NCBI GenBank assembly: GCA_032718475.1
Contig: JAUCBJ010002934.1
Coordinates: forward strand, 1-39,624
Reading direction: 5' to 3'
DNA: 39,624 bases
Source of the DNA: Nemertoderma westbladi
Taxonomy: Eukaryota > Xenacoelomorpha > Nemertodermatida > Nemertodermatidae
A model generated the notes under the pieces. The model searched no databases, was not told the DNA's origin, and saw nothing but the letters and a program-made list of their open reading frames with translations. The position numbers were made by a program, and so were the translations under genes. This document shows, in pieces, positions 1-11,042 of this stretch (positions are counted from its first letter, which is position 1; each line of letters begins with the position of its first letter).

Positions 1-93
1 AGTAAAACGGACAGACAGCAATATCTCGAGAAGTATCGGACAGATCTTTCTAAACGGTTTTCAAATTTGGAATCTTGATAAAAATCTGCTCTT

Positions 94-854
94 CTAGACT
101 TTGCTGATGACTTAGGAGTACTCTCAGAATCACTAGAGGGAGCCCAACGGCTCCTCAGCTCATTAGAACATGCTGCTTCTAGGTGTTGGTCTTTTTATTA
201 ACTCTAGAAAGACCAAAATTTTGACAGTTAAATTTGAAAGTCCTCAGCAAGTCTCTGATCGGATGAGCATAAGCTCAAAGGATGGCATGCTTGAGCATGT
301 GGACGACTTATGTTACCTGGGATCATGGATCCGGAAGTCAGGTGAGGACCTTCGAATACGTAAGGGAAAGGCATGGGCACCCTTGAATAGGCTTTCCAGG
401 ATTTGGAAGTGACCGAGAATTAATCGGAAACTTAAGGTCCGATTATTTAGAGCAGCAGTAGTTCCAGTACTCCTCTATGGGAATCCATGCTGGGCTCTAA
501 CTGCCTAGGACACCAAATCTCTGGATGGTACATTCACAAGAATGCTACGCCGGGTTCATTGTATCAAGTACAATTCACACATCTCCAACCAGACACAATA
601 TAACAATGGAGGTGTCTCATTGGTTCCCCCAAGCTTGACACTAGAACAAAATCGCCTCCGCTTTGCATGACATTGCTTTCGCCATGAGGACCAGCCAGTG
701 CATAATCTTGTACTTTGGCAGCCTCATGAAGTGAATAAGCATAGTGGACAGCCCATGACTTTCTTGAGACGCATCTTAAAGGACACTGGCCTTGAAGATG
801 CCGATGATCTAGCAAATGTCATGGGTGATACGGAGTTGTGGCGGCGCAATTTTT
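94..854 (+). pseudogene. LINE-C copy 1, fragment of reverse transcriptase 3' part
   Basis: Fragment of a non-LTR retrotransposon. It is collinear with 18937-19695 (copy 2) and with the complement of 34600-35380 (copy 3). It starts just before the catalytic box, here LDFADDLGVLS (F-A-D-D form), and continues through the thumb and C-terminal region (YLGSWIRKSGEDLRIRKGKAWA, then the LRFA.HCF type tail). It is 5'-truncated at about 94, as LINE insertions often are. It is also cut at about 854, before the stop codon and the (AGT)n tail seen in the other copies, so the 3' end was lost. Several in-frame stops and small indels show it is dead. The sequence to its left (1-93) is unrelated to the LINE and I recognise nothing in it. 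Confidence 0.88.
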
Positions 855-920
855 AAATTCTTTTTTTTTTTTTTAAATTTTTTAAGCAATTTTTTAAATT
901 TCTAAATAAATAGGTAATAT
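855..920. repeat. T-rich and A-rich junction between LINE fragment and pentanucleotide array
   Basis: A run of about 15 T followed by alternating AAATT/TTTAA tracts joins the broken LINE end to the GTAAT array. It probably arose by slippage at the truncation point. It has no coding content. Confidence 0.6.
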
Positions 921-2611
921 GTAATGTAATGTAATGTAATGTAATGTAATGTAATGTAATGTAATGTAATGTAATGTAATGTAATGTAATGTAATGTAAT
1001 GTAATGTAATGTAATGTAATTTAATGTAATGTAATGTAATGTAATGTAATGTAATGTAATGTAATGTAATGTAATGTAATGTAATGTAATGTAATGTAAT
1101 GTAATGTAATGTAATGTAATGTAATGTAATGTAATGTAATGTAATGTAATGTAATGTAATGTAATGTAATGTAATGTAATGTAATGTAATGTAATGTAAT
1201 GTAATGTAATGTAATGTAATGTAATGTAATGTAATGTAATGTAATGTAATGTAATGTAATGTAATGTAATGTAATGTAATGTAATGTAATGTAATGTAAT
1301 GTAATGTAATGTAATGTAATGTAATGTAATGTAATGTAATGTAATGTAATGTAATGTAATGTAATGTAATGTAATGTAATGTAATGTAATGTAATGTAAT
1401 GTAATGTAATGTAATGTAATGTAATGTAATGTAATGTAATGTAATGTAATGTAATGTAATGTAATGTAATGTAATGTAATGTAATGTAATGTAATGTAAT
1501 GTAATGTAATGTAATGTAATGTAATGTAATGTAATGTAATGTAATGTAATGTAATGTAATGTAATGTAATGTAATGTAATGTAATGTAATGTAATGTAAT
1601 GTAATGTAATGTAATGTAATGTAATGTAATGTAATGTAATGTAATGTAATGTAATGTAATGTAATGTAATGTAATGTAATGTAATGTAATGTAATGTAAT
1701 GTAATGTAATGTAATGCAATGCAATGCAATGCAATGCAATGCAATGCAATGCAATGCAATGCAATGTAATGTAATGCAATGCAATGCAATGCAATGCAAT
1801 GCAATGTAATGCAATGCAATGTAATGTAATGTAATGTAATGTAATGTAATGTAATGTAATGTAATGTAATGTAATGTAATGTAATGTAATGTAATGTAAT
1901 GTAATGTAATGTAATGTAATGTAATGTAATGTAATGTAATGTAATGTAATGTAATGTAATGTAATGTAATGTAATGTAATGTAATGTAATGTAATGTAAT
2001 GTAATGTAATGTAATGTAATGTAATGTAATGTAATGTAATGTAATGTAATGTAATGTAATGTAATGTAATGTAATGTAATGTAATGTAATGTAATGTAAT
2101 GTAATGTAATGTAATGTAATGTAATGTAATGTAATGTAATGTAATGTAATGTAATGTAATGTAATGTAATGCAATGTAATGTAATGTAATGTAATGTAAT
2201 GTAATGTAATGTAATGTAATGTAATGTAATGTAATGTAATGTAATGTAATGTAATGTAATCGTAATGTAATGTAATGTAATGTAATGTAATGTAATGTAA
2301 TGTAATGTAATGTAATGTAATGTAATGTAATGTAATGTAATGTAATGTAATGTAATGTAATGTAATGTAATGTAATGTAATGTAATGTAATGTAATGTAA
2401 TGTAATGTAATGTAATGTAATGTAATGTAATGTAATGTAATGTAATGTAATGTAATGTAATGTAATGTAATGTAATGTAAAGTAATGTAATGTAATGTAA
2501 TGTAATGTAATGTAATGTAATGTAATGTAATGTAATGTAATGTAATGTAATGTAATGTAATGTAATGTAATGTAATGTAATGTAATGTAATGTATGTAAT
2601 GTAATGCAATG
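921..2611. repeat. (GTAAT)n pentanucleotide satellite, about 338 units
   Basis: About 1.69 kb of almost perfect GTAAT repeats. Interruptions are few: TTAAT at 1021, one GCAAT at 2171, an inserted C at 2261, A for T at 2481, a one-base loss near 2593 and GCAAT at the right end. The complement has no stop codon in any of its three frames, because a 5-base unit read in threes gives the same five residues (I-T-L-H-Y) in every frame. The long open frames seen on the minus strand are therefore an artefact of the repeat and not genes. True length may differ, since assemblies often collapse or extend such arrays. Confidence 0.98.
1716..1820. repeat. GCAAT variant block inside the GTAAT array
   Basis: Of 21 consecutive units here, 18 read GCAAT and 3 read GTAAT (10 GCAAT, 2 GTAAT, 6 GCAAT, 1 GTAAT, 2 GCAAT). 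Outside this block the variant occurs only as isolated units. The clustering shows local spread of one T-to-C change by slippage or unequal exchange. Confidence 0.95.
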
Positions 2612-3372
2612 CTATCGGCCATTGACCACAACCACATAGAGACTGACTAGAACGATTTCGCGGATTTAAATGACGCACTATCTAAAATAAATTTAATCAA
2701 TTCTTTGTTTGATGTCACGTATTCCTACTTAGTATTATTAGCCTAGGCCTACACCATACATTGCACACACACCGCATTATGAACTAACGAATCTATTGTT
2801 CCTTTCAGATGTCGAGAAAACCTTATAAGGAATAACAAATTTCCTGATTGAGATGAGTACCTTATTTTAATTATGATGCGGTCCTGATCCCGTATGTGGG
2901 GGGGTGCTGGTACCCTTTCGCCACCAACATGCACAGCAGTAGCTAATCGCTAATCTCTCCAGATTATTCTCACCCAGTAATATAGAATTCTGTAGTGGAG
3001 TTTATTTAATCACATAATTCCTACCTAATACTATTGTAGTAGGCTAAACTGCTCATACAATACCTCACATCCAATATTCGATATTATTTTTCGGCTGGCA
3101 GATCATTAGTTAAGGTGACCATAAGTGAGCCTATTTTTTTTGGTGTTTTTGTGTGTTTTTTAATGACCCTAGGTACCTAGCTGTAATTAAACAAGTTAAT
3201 GAAAACTTTTATCCTATCCTAGTACAACTGTAGGTTCTTCTAATTGCAACAATGTTCGTTCACCTTACTATCCGACTGTGACGATTAATTGTCCCTCAAT
3301 CATCTGTATGTCTAAACTTGAAATTAAAATTTTCGTTCGGGAAAATAATGATTAGCTAAGAGGGCATTGAGA
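2612..3372. other. Intergenic, nothing recognised
   Basis: AT-rich single-copy-looking DNA with no credible open frame, RNA fold or relation to the transposons in this window. A short G run lies at about 2898. Confidence 0.6.
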
Positions 3373-3443
3373 TCCAGGTGGGATCGAACTGGTGATCTCC
3401 GTATTGGAAGCCTGGCGCTGCAGCCATTCAGCTAGCAGTGGCT
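3373..3443 (-). tRNA. tRNA-like sequence (tRNA-derived SINE head or pseudogene)
   Basis: On the minus strand a Pol III A-box-like TAGCTGAATGG (complement of 3424-3434) is followed by a B-box-like AGTTCGATCCC (complement of 3380-3390), spaced as in a tRNA gene. A CTTCCAA segment sits where an anticodon loop would be, which would suggest Gly(TCC), but the flanking stem has two mismatches and the T stem is imperfect. It is therefore more likely a decayed tRNA or a tRNA-derived SINE head than a working tRNA gene. Confidence 0.45.
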
Positions 3444-4002
3444 CAGTAAACCTGGAAATGCTATTTGATATCTTGTATGTTTGTCTGCGATTGACGTTTT
3501 CGTGACCCCCATCTGCCAATACCTATCATCTTCAGCCACTGTGCTCGACCCTACTGTACTTGACCGTAATAATACTAATACAATAATAATGTTGTGAAAA
3601 CTTGAAATCACGGGCAGTCTTTAATGGCGCTATTATTCATATTAGGAGTAGTATCTGATTGGACGAGATTGATTGACAGCGCTGTGAGGGCGTGGTCACC
3701 GAGCTGTGATAACGTGCACCGTGTTAATGTGCGTTCAAAATCCGGCGCAAATCCACCGCGCTGTCACCCGGATGTTTATCTTTTACGGGCCTAACAATCT
3801 GCTCAGCAATTCCCTGTCTACTAATGTTATTTATTACCTTTTATGGATTCAATCCCCAGACATACCCGAATAACTCAGGTATTATTGTTTAATTCCCCTT
3901 CCCAAATTTCCTGTCCTCTAATTTAGTGATAACTGGACATATTTAAATAGTTCAGGTTACGCAGTAAAGCCTATTGCTGTTGTGGAAATATTTGAAATTG
4001 AG
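3444..4002. other. Intergenic, nothing recognised
   Basis: No open frame with family resemblance and no repeat shared with the rest of the window. Confidence 0.55.
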
Positions 4003-4077
4003 CCCCACCTTGGTTTAGTGGTTGCATTGAATTAACATTTCTCTGGATGTCGCGGGTTCGATCCCCGCATGGTGGTC
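4003..4077 (+). tRNA. tRNA-like sequence (tRNA-derived SINE head or pseudogene)
   Basis: It shows an A-box TGGTTTAGTGG (4011-4021) and a strong B-box and T arm: GCGGG, loop TTCGATC, CCCGC (4052-4068), a perfect 5-bp stem. CCACC at 4005-4009 pairs with GGTGG at 4071-4075 as a five-pair acceptor helix, but the outer pairs fail. The anticodon arm is only ACAT/ATGT around an 8-nt loop. The Pol III signals are good and the cloverleaf is not, which favours a SINE head or pseudogene. Confidence 0.5.
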
Positions 4078-4314
4078 AGGGGAGTTTTCGTTTTAGGACT
4101 AATGCTTTAAACGAACTAGCCACTGCTCTAGCGCACCACTACTGCCTTGCATCCTTAAAAAGTAGCTATATTAATTTCAGTTTAACCTGGCACTGAAGAG
4201 TGCACTGAAAATAAGTCGCAAGACTTTGTCTGTAATCCGTAATCTTCCGGTCATTTGGTCTAGTCCTTCTATACCGGTATCTCAAATGATTTGTTGATTC
4301 CAAGAAAGTTTTGA

Positions 4315-5690
4315 CACTGTTTCGCAATCACCCAGTTCCCACTACCTTTAGGGGCACTGCTCCTGTTTGCTTACTGACACTGGTTCCCAATCACCCAGTT
4401 CCCACTACCTTTAGGCGCACTGCTCCTGTTTGCTTACTGACACTGGTTCTCAATCACCCAGTTCCCACTACCTTTAGGGGCACTGCTCCTGTTTGCTTAC
4501 TGACACTGGTTCCCAATCACCCAGTTCCCACTACCTTTAGGCGCACTGCTCCTGTTTGCTTACTGACACTGGTTCTCAATCACCCAGTTCCCACTATCTT
4601 TAGGCGCACTGCTCCTGTTTGCTTACTGACACTGGTTCCCAATCACCCAGTTCCCACTACCTTTAGGGGCACTGCTCCTGTTTGCTTACTGACACTGGTT
4701 CCCAATCACCCAGTTCCCACTACCTTTAGGGGCACTGCTCCTGTTTGCTTACTGACACTGGTTCCCAATCACCCAGTTCCCACTACCTTTAGGGGCACTG
4801 GCTCCTGTTTGCTTACTGACACTGGTTCTCAATCACCCAGTTCCCACTACCTTTAGGGGCACTGCTCCTGTTTGCTTACTGACACTGGTTCCCAATCACC
4901 CAGTTCCCACTACCTTTAGGGGCACTGCTCCTGTTTGCTTACTGACACTGGTTCCCAATCACCCAGTTCCCACTACCTTTAGGGGCACTGCTCCTGTTTG
5001 CTTACTGACACTGGTTCCCAATCACCCAGTTCCCACTACCTTTAGGGGCACTGCTCCTGTTTGCTTACTGACACTGGTTCCCAATCACCCAGTTCCCACT
5101 ACCTTTAGGGGCACTGCTCCTGTTTGCTTACTGACACTGGTTCCCAATCACCCAGTTCCCACTACCTTTAGGGGCACTGCTCCTGTTTGCTTACTGACAC
5201 TGGTTCCCAATCACCCAGTTCCCACTACCTTTAGGGGCACTGCTCCTGTTTGCTTACTGACACTGGTTCCCAATCACCCAGTTCCCACTACCTTTAGGGG
5301 CACTGCTCCTGTTTGCTTACTGACACTGGTTCCCAATCACCCAGTTCCCACTACCTTTAGGGGCACTGGCTCCTGTTTGCTTACTGACACTGGTTCTCAA
5401 TCACCCAGTTCCCACTACCTTTAGGGGCACTGCTCCTGTTTGCTTACTGACACTGGTTCCCAATCACCCAGTTCCCACTACCTTTAGGGGCACTGCTCCT
5501 GCTTGCTTACTGACACTGGTTCCCAATAACCCAGTTCCCACTACCTTTAGGGGCACTGCTCCTGTTTGCTTACTGACACTGGTTCCCAATCACCCAGTTC
5601 CCACTACCTTTAGGGGCACTGCTCCTGTTTGCTTACTGACACTGGTTCCCAATCACCCAGTTCCCACTACTACGCTCCTGTTTGCTTAGA
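4315..5690. repeat. Minisatellite, 63-bp unit, about 22 copies
   Basis: Tandem units of 63 bp, each containing CACCCAGTTCCCACTACC and CTCCTGTTTGCTTACTGACA. Variants are TTCCC/TTCTC/TTCGC before AATCACCC and GGGGC/GGCGC after TTTA. Because 63 is a multiple of three, one frame stays open for 181 codons (4311-4856) until a single extra G at 4801. This is a property of the repeat and there is no sign of a protein. The last unit is broken at about 5670-5690. Confidence 0.95.
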
Positions 5691-7010
5691 GTAAGCGGTA
5701 CTATGCTCTTCCCATTTTAATTAGTTAGGGATAGTTTTAAAATCAATAATGTCTGATTGGTTATCAATTATGTATACTATGACAGATATTGTCAGAATAA
5801 TGAAAGAATATAGGTTTGACGTGTAGGAAGTAGATATCCACCAAAATATAAATATTATATTGATGACATAATTGTTGGAAAAAATATTGATGATCTATAT
5901 TTACACGTCGGTGGTCCTATAAGTATTAATTAGGCAACACAGTTTTAACACATCAGCATTGGAGATTGTCACTGAGGTCATTGTTACAATATTGTGTCTA
6001 TCTAATGGGTGTCAGTTAGAGTGTTTTATTAAAGGTTGTATGAAATTATCGTCCTAGAAGACGATCAGTGTCCAATAATTCTAAGATGCAAGCGCTGTAA
6101 TTGGTCATTTTATGTATATTGTACATAGCACAATTATTGTTGTCTCTCCCCACGGACGGGTCGCGGTGCATGGGTCACGATCGCGGCTCTCATTTAGACA
6201 CCGCCTGTTCAACCAAGCTGAGTTACCATACGGTAAAGTAGTCGTAATTAAGCTAATTAACTAATAATTACTGTTAGTAATCTTCTCACTATGCTCCCTG
6301 CAGCTCCAACCAGCGGCAGTGCTCTGCAGATATAGCTAGGTTTAGTAAATGATGTACCGCCGCGGCGGGTTGAGCAGTGTTGCATCTGAGGTAGGCCTAA
6401 CACTTTTAATATCAGCATTGTGTTTGTTTTTATATTCTTCGGTACTGTGTCTAGGATGTCGTTTGTCTACATTGTGCAGATAGGGGAGGGGGGGAACTGG
6501 ACGCAATAAAAATTCATCCCTCTCCAGGGGAAATTCGACGCAAATAACAGCTGATTACTCTGAAAAATAAAACTGTATCCTGTTCTATTGGCTTAGTTTA
6601 TTGTTTTGGTTAAAATAACGTGCCACTGTAAACTGCTCCTTTCCTTAAATTGAGAATTTAACATTGAGGCGGGATATTAATTCGTCAAGGCGGGTTTTGC
6701 GTCCAGACCCCCCCCCCCCCTGTCTCACATTGTGAAAAGTAAATGCGACTACGATGTTCCCCTATGGAACCCTCGCATTTCACTCAGCCATGAAACAAGG
6801 CTGTGCTTGTCAATTTTCTAAGTTACATATTAAAATCGGCCTATTTAATGGCCGGGCGAACATTTATTTGGGACAGTTGTGTGTGTTGCTCTCACCAGGA
6901 CTACTACCACAATCAGCTGGATTAATTTTCAACCCATCCTGCCCTTATTTATGGCTTGGGAATGCAGTTGGTGGTATTTTTATTTAGAGCACTTTTAGAG
7001 CTTTTATCAT
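5691..7010. other. Intergenic, nothing recognised
   Basis: No gene-like frame. A C13 run lies at 6708-6720. A 77-codon open frame at 6754-6987 has no recognisable family and is left uncalled. Confidence 0.5.
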
Positions 7011-7576
7011 TATTATATTACTACTACTAGTAGGTCGACGTCGAGCTAACTCGGACAGTGGAAATGATATCCTCCCAGGCTTCCCGATTCTCCATAGTTT
7101 TTAACATTTCATTTCTCTCAAGTCCATTATCCCTTTCAAGTTGGTCTATATATGTTATAGCTTTTGTTGTTAGCTTTCCTTGTATTGGTTGCCAGAAAAG
7201 TAGATCTGTTATCGTGTTATGACCTCATAGCCTGCGTATTAAAATTAATCTGCGTTCACGGAAGGTGGTTGGATACAAGTTATATTAAACCATAAAGCTC
7301 GGCGTTTGTCATATGTTGTCTCAAGATGATGTCTAGGGCTGCCGTTAGTAGTCTTGTGTCGCATCCTTCACATCAATTCGTTGTTCAAGTGATTTCGTTA
7401 GTGTCCAGGTCTCACCCCCGTAGAAAAGTACACTTTCCAATGTGCGTGGCTCGAAAGAACTTAGTCTTCAGGTGCCGGTAGAGGTCTGATTTCCAGATGG
7501 TATCCATTTTTGATAGAGCTACCCATGCCTTTGATTTGCAAACTTCTATGTGATTTGCATGCTATGTCTTGCAACT

Positions 7577-7903
7577 CTATATCCATGAGCTAAGGTATTG
7601 TAAACCGTCGACCTTCCTCAGTTGATTCTTATCAATTTTTGTGAAGTTTCCATTAACATTAAAAGTCATGAATTCGGTTCTGATAGCATTTATATGCAAT
7701 CCAACCTCCTTAGCAGCCCTCTCCACGTTATTCAGTAGACGCTGTGCATCTGCTAGCGCATTAGAGAGCAGGGCGATGTCATCCGCAAAGTCTGTTACTC
7801 TAGTTCCCCTAGATCTGCTACTTCTGCGTTCTTGTAGTGTGAATCCCAGATCTTCACCCTTTGTTATAATAGGGTGGTAGTGCAGAAGGTTTATCGCCCC
7901 CAT
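7577..7903 (-). pseudogene. LINE-A reverse transcriptase fragment with FADD box
   Basis: 108 codons open. The segment RVTDFADDIALLSNALADAQ is the catalytic motif C region of a non-LTR reverse transcriptase (F-A-D-D). It is followed by the helix usual in this group (RLLNNVERAAKEVGL) and the NGLQYLSSWI type strand. It is part of the decayed LINE-A and not an independent gene. Confidence 0.85.
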
Positions 7904-8038
7904 TAGAAAATATGTTAGTTGTTGTACTGTTGTAGGTCTATATATTTCTCCCCTTTGGGGTATCGGTGTGGATATAACCCTGCACTACCACCCTATTATA
8001 TTAATGGGACACAGCGACGCCCTTAAGTCGGCTTGTCA

Positions 8039-8323
8039 CTACCTATCTTTACCCTTTGTGGCCATACTCATTTCGTAATCCAGTACAATTACGAATAGTA
8101 ACGGCGCCAATGTGTCACCTTGCAGTACGCCAGCCAATTCGCAGTATAACAATCCAATGCCTGCGACAATTACTTCTGGTATTCCATAAGCTCTTAGGAT
8201 TTCCAGCATTTTACCTTTATGGATGGAGTCGAATCCTTTCTTGAACTTGAAGTCCGCAAAAGTCAGAGCTGCGCGGAGATTCCTTGACTTAATTTCCCCA
8301 ATCAGTCTCCGTAGCTCAAGCAT
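8039..8323 (-). pseudogene. LINE-A reverse transcriptase fragment, motifs A and B
   Basis: 94 codons open. It contains motif A in the degenerate form FADFKFKKGFDSI and motif B as GVLQGDTLAPLLFVIVLDYE. The order and spacing match LINE-C at 18590-18840. It is a remnant. Confidence 0.85.
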
Positions 8324-8485
8324 CTGAACTATAGTTGATCTATCTGGTCGAAATCCGTTTTGGCTCTTACATGCAGCAGTTTCTCTATGTGAGGCCTAAA
8401 TTTTGGCAGCCACCACAAGCCTACAGATCCCACCACAGCTTATTAGTATACCGTAGAATTTATCACTCCTGTTTTCCATACCATT

Positions 8486-8490
8486 ATTGC
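8486..8490. repeat. Target-site duplication of BEL-1 (left copy, ATTGC)
   Basis: ATTGC directly abuts the LTR end TGTGACGGG at 8491. The same five bases follow the other LTR at 20468-20472. A 5-bp duplication is usual for BEL/Pao integrases. Confidence 0.9.
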
Positions 8491-9181
8491 TGTGACGGGA
8501 TCTGAGATCCCGACCGGGTAAGATTTATACGCGTCACTTGACTGCTGGTCTGCTGGGCTAGTGTCCTTTTGGCCGAAGGCCGTTTGGGAAAAATAACAGA
8601 GTTTGTGTTTCTCGATGTTTATGTTCCAATGATAATAGCACAGAATCAGTTACAGTATATGATCGAAATCGCAATACAGAATAATAACAGCAGTGTGTAT
8701 AGTGTGATGTTACTAATAAAGTGATGCAAGTGATGTATGACGTTAAATGACGGTTAAAAACTATAACCGGTCTGCAACTCTGTGATTAATGAACTGACCG
8801 GTAAATTAGTAATCAGGGTAACTATATGATTGATACACATAGATATTGGTTTCACCTCTACTTTACTTGGCCTTCTGTACCCAATGGATGCTTTCCTATC
8901 TTTCCCCACGTGCTTCCCTGCCCGCTATTGGCTTATATACTAATTGTCACTTTGGCACTCCCTGTGTGTGTTACCCCCTGCCGCTAGCCTTGACTAGCAG
9001 TGTTCTCCCTGTGAGGTGATTTGACCTCTCACCTCTCTATGTGGCTCTAGGGCCTGTGACGCCCCCCCCCCCCGAGTGAGGCGAGATTATTATTGGTAAT
9101 CTCGTTTCGCCAACTATATTGGTAAAATGCCACTGTTCCCATTTTCGGGTGGATAATGTAAGGGAATTGAATCCGCTTACA
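8491..9181 (-). repeat. BEL-1 3' LTR
   Basis: 691 bp, starting TGTGACGGG and ending CGCTTACA on the plus strand (TGTAAGC...GTCACA in sense). It matches 19774-20467 over its whole length with about 3% differences. It contains a C12 run at 9062-9073 (G run in sense), at the same place as in the other three LTRs of this window. Confidence 0.95.
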
Positions 9182-9189
9182 CTCCCCCT
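9182..9189 (-). other. BEL-1 polypurine tract
   Basis: In sense AGGGGGAG, directly before the 3' LTR. It is the likely primer site for plus-strand DNA synthesis. It corresponds to 33858-33866 in BEL-2. Confidence 0.8.
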
Positions 9190-9902
9190 ATGCTATCTTC
9201 CCGGTAAGAAGATAGCATCAACCTTAAGTGCGCTTCAATTCCGCTGGATCCCAATCTAATATTGGGTGTGGGGTGGAGTTCTTTTCTCGGGGCCGGCTTT
9301 CCAGACCGCTCCCCCTGGGTGTGTTATTACTACCCTTCCTTGGTGCAATCGCGAGCTATGTTGCACCAAGGTATCTGGTGTCTCTGTTTGAGACAATTGT
9401 GCTCACTCTCCACACAATTTTTTTTAACTCTACTCAAATCTCTCTCACGGACCTTGCTGTCCCTTATTCTCTCTGCGGTCCCTTGGGACTTTTCCTCTCT
9501 CACTGCTCGCTCCTCACATCTGAATTGCACTTGTTTCACTTCCTCACGCCCCAACACCTCCTCTCCATACTTCCCCGTTTCCCTTATACTCAACTGATAT
9601 CTTACTTCACCTACCCCTGACGATCCTCACCCTCCCCTTTGTGCCGTCGCACTCAAGAAGTGTGATCCATCCAGTGTCTCGCCCTCCTGTCATAGTCAAT
9701 TGGTCCCCAGTCCCAGTAGCTAATTGGAAAGAAAAGGTTGTATGTATGACTATAGTACTTACATTGATTGTATAATTATATTGATTAATTGATAAGCTAA
9801 ATATGTACATACTAATTGCACTTAATTATTTGCACTTAGGAGTTCGTATTTTACCCTGCATGTGGCGCCTTCCAGGCGCACCCACATCTCTGTCCCTGAG
9901 TT
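9190..9902 (-). other. BEL-1 3' untranslated region with conserved hairpins
   Basis: Non-coding sequence between ORF3 and the polypurine tract, homologous to 33120-33857 of BEL-2. Stem-loops present in both: ATGCTATCTT/AAGATAGCAT (9190-9218, 10-bp stem, next to the polypurine tract), CCTTGGTGCAA/TTGCACCAAGG (9338-9371, 11-bp stem), and GCGCCT/AGGCGC (9865-9879), which covaries with the BEL-2 copy. Open frames in this stretch are on the wrong strand or show no conservation. Confidence 0.75.
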
Positions 9903-10961
9903 CTAGTTCGCTTCTCCCGTCTTCGGGAACCATCTAAGTTCTTTGCCCCTGTCATCGTCTTGTCTGGGCCGCTTCCTTCCCTCCGGCTTGTCCTTCCTGA
10001 GACTTCTCATTCTTGCCGTTACCGTCTTGCTAAGCCCCGTCGTTGGTTCCTTGGGAGCTGGTGTTATTAACTCCCGGTAACGCTTTGCAGGTGGTCCCTC
10101 CGAGTGTCCCTCCTGCTTCCCCCTGGTAGCATCCCACAGGATCATTTTCATCGCCCGCGGCACATGTTCCGCCAGAAAGTCCCTGAACTCGACCCTGTTC
10201 TCTGGCGACCATCTATCCAAGTATCTCTGAGTGTTGATGACACCTCCATACCGCTGTAGCTACCTCCTGATATGCGAATGGCAGTCTCCTCTTGATAATC
10301 TCCTGGTGAGCTCCCGGATTGATGTTAAAGAAACCCCACTGGAACTCCTGGGCCTTCGTCCTCTGCCGTGTCATGACACCGTCGGCCCGCTCCTCGAAGA
10401 TCTTAAACTTCTCTTCATCTTTCCACCTCTTGTATGGTGTGTCCCCCTCTCTGTCCACTAGGTGTCGGCCATCGTAGTACACCGACTCGCCCTTCAGCCC
10501 CGGGTGGTCTACAAGACCCCCAAAGGCCACCTTAAAGGCTCTCCTGTGATTTAGAGGTGCTCCTGATAGCAGAAACGCCGTTGGCTCTCTTCCGATAACC
10601 ACGGCCATGAATAGGTTTAATAAACCTATCATTATCCAATCCTCCTGTAAGATATATCTCTTCTGATATATCTTTATCGCTCCCTTTCGGAACTGATATA
10701 CCTCCTGTATCCCTGGCCTCGCTCCCCATTTCAGCGAGTTCGCCAGTTCAGCTCCGTACTCCTCTCGGACTTGCCCCAGTCCATCGGCTTGTGGCAGACA
10801 AGCCCCATGAACTGGCCCATCGCCACTGCTCCACAATGTCCTGTGCCCACTCCGTGCTCCTCCCGGAACTTGCCCCAGTCCATTGGCTTGTGGCAGACGA
10901 GCCCCATTAGCTGGCCCATCGCCACTGCTCCACAATGTCCTGTGTTCTCTACCACCCCCAA
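9903..10961 (-). pseudogene. BEL-1 ORF3, unknown protein in the env position
   Basis: Frames 10213-10935 and 9903-10220 (minus) together match the ORF3 region of BEL-2 (31220-33119), with a frameshift between them near 10220. Shared blocks: GHCGAVAMGQLMGLVCHKPM, REEYGAELANSLKWGARPG, a hydrophobic stretch IMIGLLNLFMAVVIG, and WGFFNINP..H.EIIKRRLPF. The end is very basic (RMRSLRKDKPEGRKRPRQDD), like a nuclear-entry or nucleic-acid-binding tail. Compared with BEL-2 it lacks about 950 bp including both zinc knuckles, and about 190 bp at the start. I do not recognise the family. It does not look like a fusion glycoprotein: there is no signal peptide or furin-like site. Confidence 0.7.
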
Positions 10962-10968
10962 AGTGCCA
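10771..10968 (-). repeat. 99-bp tandem duplication inside BEL-1 ORF3
   Basis: The block coding for GHCGAVAMGQLMGLVCHKPM occurs twice in a row, 99 bp apart (33 codons, frame kept). The copies differ slightly (MGQL/MGQF). BEL-2 has one copy at 31257-31340. Confidence 0.85.
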
Positions 10969-11042
10969 ATTTTCCTTAGTTTTATTTTATTTTATCTATG
11001 TTCCCCCCTGTCTGTGCTATTATCCTATCTACCTTCCTAGTT

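Larger units (their letters stand above)
7011..8490 (-). mobile_element. LINE-A, 3' half (reverse transcriptase and C-terminal region), decayed
   Basis: Minus-strand non-LTR retrotransposon. In sense order from 8490: an NGFRPDRST motif (about 8360-8320), then the frame at 8039-8323 with TFADFKF.KGFDSI (motif A) and GVLQGDTLAPLLF (motif B), a gap, then the frame at 7577-7903 with TDFADDIALL (motif C, FADD). Thumb remnants and a MENREAWEDI-like end follow near 7050. The 3' tail at about 7030-7011 carries (TAG)n, like LINE-C, so the two are related families. Many stops and frameshifts show it is older than the elements around it. Its 5' half is at 20468-21215, separated by the insertion of BEL-1. 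Confidence 0.85.

Noticed and set aside
894-2678. Very long open frames on the minus strand coding for repeated I-T-L-H-Y
   Set aside because: They are a mathematical result of a stop-free 5-base repeat, open in all three minus frames. There is no start context, no codon bias and no family.
4311-4856. 181-codon frame over the 63-bp repeats as a repeat protein
   Set aside because: The frame exists because 63 is divisible by three and it breaks at the first one-base insertion. The rest of the array is not kept in frame.
4315-5690. CRISPR array
   Set aside because: Units are continuous tandem repeats without unique spacers, in animal DNA.
9330-9593. 87-codon minus frame in the BEL-1 3' UTR as a gene
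   Set aside because: The corresponding BEL-2 region (33400-33720) does not keep the frame, while its stem-loops are kept.
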